From contig JALRMH010000038.1 of assembly GCA_026119935.1 (NCBI GenBank), positions 248,001 through 312,000 of the forward strand: a DNA stretch of 64,000 nucleotides. Reading direction: 5' to 3'. The notes below the pieces were generated by a model that searched no databases, was not told where the DNA came from, and saw only the letters and a list, made by a program, of their open reading frames with translations. Below are positions 55,499-64,000 of the stretch, one piece after another. Each line of letters begins with the position of its first letter. Position 1 is the first letter of the stretch. The position numbers were made by a program, and so were the translations under genes. This DNA is from Endothia cerciana (taxonomy: Eukaryota > Ascomycota > Sordariomycetes > Diaporthales > Cryphonectriaceae).

Positions 55499-58400
55499 AT
55501 GGCCCCTCCTACCAAGCCTCCTCCTATCCCTGCCAGCGATGGCCTCAAAACCGGGTCTGCTAGCCCAACTCAGTCATCTGTTGTCAACACGCCCGACCAC
55601 GTGGGTGACTCGCAAGCGTCAGGCCATCTGTATGTCTCTGCCTTGTCTCGACATGGCAGTGATGCCCAAGGCCGAGGGCAGTCTCTCGTGTATCCACGCA
55701 GCGTCTCATCTCAGCTGTCCGATGCAAGCTTGAAGAACATCACCAGCATTACTATCAAGCTCAACCGCCTGCCACACAACGTGACCACCCGAGACATCCA
55801 TGTCTCTCTTGCGAAGTATCACCTCAACCTGACGAGGATCGAGATTTTCGAGAACGACTATGGTCAGAGGATCGGAGCTGCTACTGTTACCGTCGAGCCG
55901 CCTCCCAGCAGATGGCCACCCTGGTTTGGACCCCCCGACACCTGCACTATCTCCCTGAAGAACAATACATCTGTTCAGGTGTCCGTTCAAGTCCAGCGGG
56001 CTAATAGATTTGATTCTTGGATCAAAACCCCACTTGGCAACGCTGTTCAGCGCCAAGTCAATCTCGTCTCTCCGCGACTGCTCTTGGGCATGATGGCCAA
56101 GGAAGATACCATGTTGAAGATGCCCCAGTATGAGTATCAAGATGTGCGCATAGCCGTTCAGTTCTTCCGACGCTTCATTGAAATCACTTTCAGACTGGAT
56201 ATCTGGGGGAAGTCGGGCCCACGAGCCTGCAAGATCCCTATCAAGTTTAGTCATATCAGGAAGATCGTCCGTGTCAAGCAGGGCGATGGCACATGGGCCC
56301 TACTTATACAGTTACCCAGCCCTCCCGAGGTTTTCAGCAGACCAAATAACGTCAACTACTCTCACGATGATAACCTGTCTTTCTGGCAGGAACGAGACAC
56401 CTGGCTGAGGCAGACAGAGATCACCAACCAGATTGCGCACCCGACTAAGCCATGTGCGAAGAGAGCCCCTGCCAAGCTGCACAAGGATTACCAGACTGTT
56501 GATGTTGGACGTTGGACCAACTACCTCCTTCAGCTGCCATCTAATCTCGTCGATCTTTGGATGCGCTGTGAGCAGCATCTGACAGATTTCAATGTCAAGA
56601 TTGAGGAGGGTCGGACATTTCATCTGGTCGAGCCTGACAAAACCACAGTTTGGACCCTTCTTGACAATTCAGCTCCACGAACGACCATGGAATGGCTCAA
56701 CTCAAGCCACATCCACCTTTCATTCGAAGTGCGATACCAGATGGAAGTCTGTATCTCACAGGGGCTGCTCAACGAGCACAGTATCGATGCCGAATTCCTT
56801 CAGAAGCTCAACAGCTTCGAGGCCGATCGGGCTCGGATGATGCTAGAAGGCGTCGCTGACCACAACATCGTGTACTACAAGCCCTTGGACATGTTCGAGG
56901 AACCCAAGGTCCTCTACTACTGGCCTTCTGCCAGGATCTCCACTCAAGCAGCTATAGTCCGCAAGGCTGTTATCACCCCCACGACCGTCTACTTCAAGAC
57001 CCCATCCGTGGAGCTGACCAACAGGATCCTTCGGCAGTACTCGGATCTCACTGACCGATTTTTGCGGGTCCAATTTACGGACGAGGTGACCTTCGGCAAG
57101 ATCTGGTCTGATCAGGGTTCCAGAAGGTGGGACGAGTTGTATACTCGGGTTTTGAGGATTCTCCTGAATGGGATTGTCATCGGTGACCGTCATTACAAGA
57201 TTCTGGCTTGGAGCAACTCCCAGTTCCGAGAGCATGGCGCGTTTTTCTTTTGCGCTACCGATCATGTCACCTGCGAGAGCATCCGAGAATGGATGGGCGA
57301 CCTCAAGCACATACGCTCGGTAGGAAAGTTTGCGGCCCGGATGGGACAATGCTTCACTACTACCCGCCAAGTGAGTGGTATCAGTGTTCCCAATATTGTC
57401 CCAATCAACGATATCGAGCGTCGGACAGACGGCAAGCTCTGGAATTTCACCGATGGCATCGGCAGAATTTCATCTTTCAATGCAAGGATGATCGCTCTCG
57501 AGCAGGAGTTGAGCGATGTTCCCTCGTGCTTCCAGATGCGAATGGGAGGCTGCAAGGGCGTGCTCGTGGTCTGGCCCGATGTCCCTCCCAAGGAGGTTCA
57601 CATCCGACCCTCGCAGCAGAAGTTCTTGGCACCATACAACGGTCTCGAGATCATCAAGGTCTCAAAATTTTCTCAGGCCACACTAAACGCGCAGGTCATC
57701 CCTATCTTACACTGCCTTGGAGTAGAGGGCCATGTCTTTATGGATCTTCTTGAGGAGGAGCTGAAGGAGCATGAAGAGGCCTTGACCTCTCCCGCCAAGG
57801 CTGCCAGCCTATTGCAAAAACGAGTCGACGAGAACCAAATCACATTGGTCATGACTGAGGTGGTCGACGTTTTTATGAACGGGAAAGAGCCATTTTTATG
57901 GACTCTGCTTCGTCTTTGGAAGTGTTGGGCCCTTCAACGCCTGAAACAAAAAGCCGCGATCAGTGTGAGCAAGAGTGCGTTCCTGTACGGCTGTGTCGAT
58001 GAGCTTGGGGTTCTCAGAGGTCACTCAAAGGCAACTGAGGGCAAGGGCGAGAGGGACGAGAGTTCTCTGCCACAAATATTCCTCCAAGTTCCCAAGGAGG
58101 GCACTGACCCCAACAACAGCACCAACTATAGGGTTGTGGAGGGGCTTTGCGTTGTCGGCCGTAACCCGTCACTGCACCCGGGTGACGTCCGAGTCGTCCA
58201 AGCTGTAGATGTGCCTGAACTGCGACATCTCACGAACGTCGTTGTCTTTCCACAGAAGGGAGACAGGGACATACCAAGCATGTGCTCGGGGGGAGATCTG
58301 GATGGTGATGACTTCTTCATCATATGGGATGAACGACTGCTGCCGACGGAGTGGGACTTTGCCCCTATGGACCACGATCCCGAGCCTGCCACTCCCGGGT

Positions 58401-59701
58401 TGGATGGATCGACCGATATCACCATCAATCAAATGTGCGCCTTCTACGCGCAATACATGAAGAATGACTCTCTGGGTCTCATAGCCACTGCTCATAAGGC
58501 CTGGGCGGACAGAGTCGGCCCGAAGCACCCAAGGTGTGAGTTGACGCCACACAACCGCATCTGAGAATACGTATATGCTGACAGCCTCTCAGGTCTCGAG
58601 CTTGCTAACCTCCACTCCCTGGCCGTTGACTATGTCAAATCAGGAACGCCGGCCACCATGCACAGGTCTCTCAACCCGAAAGGCTTCCCGCATTTCATGG
58701 AGCGCGACCGGAAGTCCTACAAATCCGACAAGCCTCTCGGCCGCATCTACGATCGCGTCAACATTGAGCAATTCAGCCCAGCATATGAGATGGCCTTTGA
58801 CCAGCGTATCCTGTCGCGCTTCAAGCTCTCCGACGAGGAGATCACGAAGGCTCGCGGGGTCAAGGCCAAATATGATGTTGCGATGCTCCGGCTCATGGGT
58901 CAACATGAGAGGCCGATCAGTGAGTTCGAGGTCTGGTCAACTTTTATCCTCTCCAAACCCCGTGTCGGCAACGATTATAAGCTTCAAGAAACGGTTGGCC
59001 GCGAAGTCTCTGCCCTAAAGGAGCGGTTCCGTGCAGCCTGTGCGGAGGCCGTGACTGGTGTGGAGCGGAGGTCCGTCACCTTCTCTTACTCTCACATTGA
59101 CCTCGAGGAGCTCGACCGCTTCGTGGCAGCCATGTACAAGGTGACTTACGACGAGGTCCAGGCCGCCCTAGAGGAACGTTCGATGCCGCTCCTTGATAAG
59201 GAGGGCAACAAGCTCGCCGACGATCAAGGTCCCAACTTTCCCATGCCGCTCATCAGCTTCCCTTGGCTGTTTCACCGGGAGCTGGCCAGGATTGCGACCG
59301 GGGGCCGACCGGTCACGCGCAGGTGGATGCGCTGCAGCGGCGGTGACGAAGCAGTTCAAGAGGACCTCAACGGCGAGACCAAGGGCAAGGCCGAGGTTAG
59401 CCTTGATGAACAGAAGGTGATGGGCAAGAAGGAGGGAGCCGATGTCGTTGTCAGTAGAGACGAGGACGGCGACTACGTTAGCAGTGCGAGTGGAAAGATC
59501 GTGCACCGCGGCGACATCCTTGACCTTTTCGACGAGCCTGCTCCATCCGATACCCCTCAACCTTGCCAGTCGGAGCACGATGAGGGTGAGGACCTTGAGG
59601 ATGTTGAGTTTGAGGAGGTGGAAATGGTCGATAATGATGATGAGGATGCCCTGGAAGCCTTGGCGAGGATGGTCGCGGATGCTGGCGTGAATGGTGAGTA
59701 G
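55499..59701 (+). CDS. RNA-dependent RNA polymerase (RNAi type, Rdp1/SAD-1/RRP-3 group)
   Basis: This is a cellular RdRP that copies single-stranded RNA into double-stranded RNA for Dicer in fungal RNA silencing or meiotic silencing. There are two exons, 55499-58535 and 58593-59701, giving 1381 residues. After a disordered Ser/Pro-rich start comes an RRM-like region (SITIKLNRLPHNVTTRDIHV). The RdRP core includes VIGDRHYKILAWSNSQFREH, FTDGIGRISS, RMGGCKGVLVVWP and the catalytic loop CSGGDLDGDDFF (the DLDGD aspartates begin at about residue 933). The intron follows HPRC and joins LELANLHSLAVDYVKSG, a conserved stretch. The C-terminal 100 residues are very acidic (EDLEDVEFEEVEMVDNDDEDALE). Which paralogue (RNAi, quelling or meiotic) cannot be decided from the sequence alone. 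Confidence 0.95.
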
Positions 59702-60201
59702 TGAGCGCAAGTCATCAAGTTGCTTGTCCTGACGTGTCTCTGTCTTCGGCGGGACACCTAGGGCTTGATGACGGCGCAACTGGTGTTTGTAATTCTAGAT
59801 AACGACGCAATACCTAGACTGGAGAATAGACGCAGCTTGATCCGCCCGTACTGGCTGCCTTCAGAATGACCGCTGGAACTAGCCTGTGGTCGAGTGAGAC
59901 ATTCATAAGGTTCTCATGACGTGACGTCTCCCATCTTTTAACAGCCCGTATGACTACATGATCCCGAAGAAAAGATCTAGAGCTCATATGAAAACCTTTG
60001 AGGGCACAATGCATGTAGTGGGAAAAAGAACTCAAGCACTGTACAGTACTCAAGATTCTCTATTATCAGGACACTTGCGGCCCTATGTAATTCGGCAAAG
60101 CTGAAATCCGCGACCGCGCAATAATCTTTTCCGACGGACCCTCCAAGACATCTCTTCCGTCCCTCTCATCCCATCTCTTCACCATCCGGTCCATCCTCAA
60201 C
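59702..60201. other. Convergent 3' intergenic region, nothing seen
   Basis: This lies between the RdRP gene and the repeat-peptide gene on the opposite strand. No gene is recognised. Confidence 0.5.
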
Positions 60202-60803
60202 CTATTTACCAGCGGCCGCGGCACAAGCCGCCTCAGCGGCGGCCTTGGCGGCGGCGGCCTCCTTCTTCTTCTCCTCGGCGGTCGTGGTACCGGTGGTGAC
60301 ACCCTGGTGGTGACGCTTCTCTATCTCCTCGACGAGGGAGCGCGCGTTGGCACAGTTGGTGGTGGTGGTGGCGGCGGTCGTGGCGCCAGTGGTGACGCCC
60401 TGGTGGTGGCGGGCCTCGAGCAGCTCGGCGTCCAAGAGGTCAACGGACCGTCCAGCCTGGGCGGCGGCAGCTTGGGCCTTGGCGGCCTCCTTGGCGGCCT
60501 TGTCCTTGTGGTGCTTGCCAGTCTTGGTCGTCGCCGCGGCGGTCGTGCCGTTGGTCGCCGCCGCGGTGGCGTCAGTTGCGGCGGCTGCGGCTGCTGAGGA
60601 TGTGGTGGTGGAGCCGGTGTTGACGCCTTGGTGGTGGCGGGCTACCAGGGCGACGCCGGGGAACTCGACGGCGGGCTGGGGGTTTATGCGTCAGCCTGAA
60701 GTGTTCTCTTTCAGAAGGGGGGGGGGTTAGGGCGCAGGGTAATATATCATACCAGGGCAGAAGCCAATCCGAGGAGGGTGAAGATGGCGAAGGAGAAGCG
60801 CAT
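60202..60803 (-). CDS. Small secreted protein with three R-HHQGV repeats (Kex2-type precursor candidate)
   Basis: Not a recognised family. There are two exons on the minus strand, 60803-60753 and 60675-60202, giving 174 residues. Exon 1 is exactly the signal peptide MRFSFAIFTLLGLASAL. The intron contains a 10-C run. The mature part has HHQGVNTG or HHQGVTTG three times (from residues 31, 107 and 139), each directly after Arg: LVAR-HH, LLEAR-HH and EIEKR-HH. Only the third is a classic dibasic Kex2 site. Each repeat is followed by Thr/Ala-rich sequence (GSTTTSS, GATTAATTTT, GTTTAEE). A partial fourth element, GKHHKDK, lies near residue 72. The tail is Lys/Ala/Glu-rich and probably helical. Only two Cys remain (about 125 and 168). 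The layout resembles Kex2-processed repeat proteins and dikaritin-type precursors, but no tailoring genes are nearby. Confidence 0.78.
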
Positions 60804-62654
60804 TTTGAATGTGGTTGGAACAAAAATGTTACTGCTTGCAGTCAAAAGAGTGAGAGAATTTAATAAAAGAGTGGTGTTCAGGCCGGCTGACCGAGGAGAA
60901 GGCAAAGGGACAGAGTGCAGGAGGGAGAGATGAGTGCTTGGTTGGGAGCGATGGGCTGGATGAAGAGAAGCTGCTCATCATGGGCGGCGCAAGTTATTTA
61001 TTCTCGTGAGAGGTGGCTGCCCGCCTGCCAGTCGGTAGGCGCGCACCCCTCCCGCAGTGCCGACGACAGGGCACGTAGGGTGTGCAGTTCGACGAACGAC
61101 CCCCATGGCGCCGGAGACATCTTCCTACGACATGTGTCTGGAGTTCCTCTCTCAACGGGTGCCCATGCGAGGAGGCAGTCCCCGCGGGGGGGGGGGGGGG
61201 CACGAGAGTGGGCCATCATGCCTCAGGAGACTTGTTCGGGGTTAGTGAGGTTAAGGTTATCTGGCACATCTCTTGGCAGCAGATCCTGGGTGGATAGGAC
61301 CCAACGTTCGTCCCAGGTCCTTCTTGAGCTGAGCGAGCGGAGATCCGCCCAGCGCATCATGGGGGATCACCAGAAACGCCGTGGGGCTCAGGATCCTTGG
61401 CAGGAGAATCAACATGTGGGAGTCTCATGTGTGACGCTCGCGGTCGCTAAGCGCTGAGGAGGTCCCCCGGGGCGACGGGCTAGGCCGGGACGGGCGAGCC
61501 CCTGAGAGTCGCTGCTTCAGCCACTGTCTGGAGACGACCTCCTTACCGAGGCCGTCCCCTGTTTGAGCCCAGCTGCAGATCCTGCATAGCAACCGCTGAT
61601 AACCTGGGTGGCTGTTGAATGTCAACCACCCCACGGGCACAATGTTTCTGCTGGTAAACATCTGGCCGTTCCCCATCACTCAACTTGCTGCCATCGGGCA
61701 CTCCGAGGGATGTCATCTCACACACCAGATGATTCAAAAACGCGGACAGAGCGCCTAGATTGGACAGTACTACTGCTAGCCCGCCTGAACGACGAGGTTC
61801 AGGCCGCCGGGCCTGATATGCCGCTTGACAACTCCCAGCATCAGGAAGGAGTCCTTCATCTCAGCGATGCTCGCTGCTCTGGTATGACAAGCCCCCACGA
61901 CTCTTACACACACCGCCGTCTCGGCCTTGAGACTGTCCTGACGTGCGTCTCCCGAAGATCAGACAGAGGAGGAGTCCTTCTCGAGATTTACTCCCGGGCA
62001 AGGTGAGGAACAGGGAGCCTAGGAACCAGGGCCGTCGACGTTCCCCGGATTCACGGTCCTCGTCTCCATGTTTCGCTGAAAATGTCGCCCACGTGACAGA
62101 GAAGCATTCTAGGTCTGTGCGGGTGGACGGTGGGCCCGCCCAAAAAGCCAAGAAGGCTTTGTCGTTCATCTGATCACACGTCAGTGACCGACCTCACGTC
62201 CCAGGTTTGACGGCTTGGCTGTATCGTTTCACCCGGATGCACTTGAGACGAGGCAATCTGTTTGCAGAAAACGTCTCAACTCGTGTTATTTTTCTGGTCC
62301 AGTCAATTAGTTCCTGAATACCGGGCGTGAGGACCTCGGGCCCCGTCCACCTGAGCAGCGTCCAAGACCGGAATACAGGTAGAGGGAGGAAGACCTGCAC
62401 CACGATAGCACTCCTTCGATTCCATTAGACACGGGAGAAAAGGTCAAACATCTCGGTTCTGAGAAGAAGAGAAAGGCACAGGAACTTTCCACGGACCGTT
62501 CAAAAATGTTTGTATCTTGCGACAGAATTGTTTCCTTACGAGTTATGTTTCCTCCACAATCGCCGAGAGGTCCCTGTTGCATTGATAGTCTCACCACCCG
62601 ATGATCTGGAAGCCCCACAAGAGACTGATCTTCCTGAAGCAAATTGTGGGTTGT
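60804..62654. other. Intergenic with a 15-G tract, nothing recognised
   Basis: A run of 15 G lies at 61186-61200. No reading frame on either strand shows family resemblance, signal peptide or splice support, and no RNA gene is seen. Confidence 0.45.
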
Positions 62655-63575
62655 TTAACTCGAGGGCGCCGCGTGCATCATATCTCCATGCAAATCGCGG
62701 ACATCCCACCTGCGCTTTGTCGTCGTATTGCTCGAATTTGGTGTGATGAGGTTCACAGCAGCACCAATGGCCTCCGTCTGCATGGTTATTCAAACGGCAG
62801 GCGTTCATTTCCTGTCTACAATTCAATGAGTATAGGTGCTCGCAGAGACTCTTGGAGGGAACGAGTGTGGGGTGTGGCTTACGGAAGAAGTGCTCGACCA
62901 GAGTTCTGTTCACCGTCGCCGTTGCCAAATCGCCGAAGGCGATGACAGGAGCGGAGACCTCACCCAGACTAAAGGCCTGCGTGCTGTCGGTGAATGTGTA
63001 CGTGGGGTTGAACGCCTTGGATTGCACCTGGCGGGCGAGCTTTCCCATGGCGGGCTGCTCTGCATCCAGGGTCTCCTCCGACCAGTACTGAATCATAAGG
63101 TCGAAGATGCTCTCGTTGAAGACGTGGTTGTTCCCGAAGTAGGGCATCGTGACGGCTCATGCTCGCGTCGTGCTCAGGGAGGTTGTGGATGTTCAGCTGA
63201 TCAAGTGTGAAATAGGTTCGCGTTCGACTCGGGGTTGACAATGAGACTGCCTGTGAGAACATGGGTGCGCCCAAGGACTGGTTGAAGTTGAGACTGTTCT
63301 TCAGAGCGTTCACGACGACGTCTTGGGTCAGGTTGCGGCCGTTGTGTGGCAGGTATCTGTGGTTTGCCAGCGTGTTCATCATCGGGCATGGGCCACGATC
63401 TGTCCGTTCAAATGAATCAGCCATCACAAAAGCCCTTGGCAGGTTGGCGCGATCACAGCATACCATCATCAGGACCGCCGGGTGCCCAGGTATCCGCAGC
63501 GCCCTGCCTGGCCTCGAGGGCCCACGAGCAGACACTGCGGACACTCAGACTGAACAGAAGAAGCGTGCTCTTCAT
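62655..63575 (-). pseudogene. Chloroperoxidase/aromatic peroxygenase (Peroxidase_2 family), frameshifted
   Basis: This is a secreted heme-thiolate peroxidase of the chloroperoxidase family, broken as read. Exon 1 (63575-63464) gives the signal peptide MKSTLLLFSLSVRSVCSWA. Exon 2 starts at 63399 with the heme-ligand motif RGPCPMMNTLANHRYLPHNG, then NLTQDVVVNALKNSLNFNQS and LPEHDASMSR, which contains the acid-base Glu. The frame shifts before YFGNNHVFNESIFD (near 63140) by what looks like one extra base. VNPESNANLF near 63220 is in a third frame, suggesting a compensating pair. Further blocks are FTDSTQAFSLGEVSAPVIAFGD and VEHFF, then an intron (62882-62812) to NERLPFE, followed at once by TAA. 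The last block (QTEAIGAAVNLITPNSSNTT) lies in a shifted frame ending at 62655. There are three or four indels: either a young pseudogene or a stretch with poor consensus. Confidence 0.82.
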
Positions 63576-64000
63576 CTCTGGTGAGGGGACTGACTCGGAG
63601 CTCTCGCAAGGGGAAAGTGTGCAATGGCCTCAGCTAAGCAAGACCTTTGGATTTGCGACAATTCGGTCGGTGACCAGAGCAACTCAGCGTTCTTTCCTAC
63701 GCATGAGCATGATCTTCTTTATACATTTTGGCCTGCATCGCCACATTGAGATAGATTCCACGGCCGGGCCTCTCGGTGCACCCTCCATGTCGACCTATAC
63801 GGGAACCTGTGTATGCGGGTAGAAAGAAGATGATCAGTCGAGTGATGTTGTCTGGCTATCTTGTTCGCATTTAAGTCACCTATTAACTCATTATCCGAGA
63901 CCGAGATATTCATCACTACCTAGACGAGCCTTCGTCCTCCAGCAATGCAATGCAGACAGCTCCTAGTCACTATGTGTCTATAAATGATACCGAAGTGTGG
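63576..64000. other. Flank of the chloroperoxidase relic, nothing seen
   Basis: This presumably contains the former chloroperoxidase promoter. No gene is recognised up to the window edge. Confidence 0.45.

Noticed and set aside
1..64000. CRISPR arrays, bacterial operons, phage genes
   Set aside because: All genes are eukaryotic with spliceosomal introns; no regularly spaced repeats of CRISPR type are seen.

Overview
The window is nuclear DNA of a filamentous ascomycete (Pezizomycotina; a Sordariomycete is my best guess, but no genus is claimed). The evidence is short 50-200 base GT-AG introns with TGCTAAC/TACTAAC-type branch sites, a Cbp4 assembly factor, a fungal-type RNA-dependent RNA polymerase, PTH11-like membrane proteins, a PKS-NRPS remnant, and a pogo/Fot1-type transposon whose Trp and Gln codons have become stops as repeat-induced point mutation (RIP) would do. 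Exon borders were placed by hand from splice consensus and family conservation.

Layout. Positions 1-7.1 kb are a housekeeping block: cbp4, the beta subunit of the nascent-polypeptide-associated complex, the tRNA adenosine deaminase tad1, ribosomal protein L24 and an Asp f 3-type peroxiredoxin. From 7.7 to 13.6 kb lie a PTH11-like receptor, a secreted alpha/beta hydrolase and a DUF1348 (NTF2-fold) protein with a GC-AG intron. From 14.2 to 24.8 kb is a decayed accessory segment: the 3' half of a PKS-NRPS megasynthase (KR-ACP-C-A-T-R, broken by many frameshifts), a ruined CYP52-like P450, and an alpha/beta hydrolase split by an 1838-bp pogo/Fot1-type element at a TA target. After 2.1 kb of unrecognised DNA comes a second PTH11-like gene with one apparent frameshift.

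From 28.8 to 46.7 kb conserved genes return: an acetyl-CoA transporter, the kinetochore protein CENP-O/Mal2, an orphan Ser/Thr-rich secreted protein with a duplicated motif, an MFS transporter, a DCAF11-like WD40 protein, a DUF7704 membrane protein, a Teb1/Tay1-like double-Myb telobox binder and ribosomal protein S4. Positions 46.7-52.1 kb hold no recognisable gene but carry simple repeats. D-lactate dehydrogenase, an RNAi-type RNA-dependent RNA polymerase, a small secreted protein with three R-HHQGV-x-TG repeats (a likely Kex2-processed precursor) and a frameshifted chloroperoxidase close the window.

The most interesting items are the repeat-peptide precursor at 60.2-60.8 kb, the long-range RNA helix in intron 2 of the S4 gene, the transposon-split hydrolase whose reading frame is otherwise intact, the duplicated-motif secreted protein at 33.6-34.8 kb, and the relic biosynthetic cluster.
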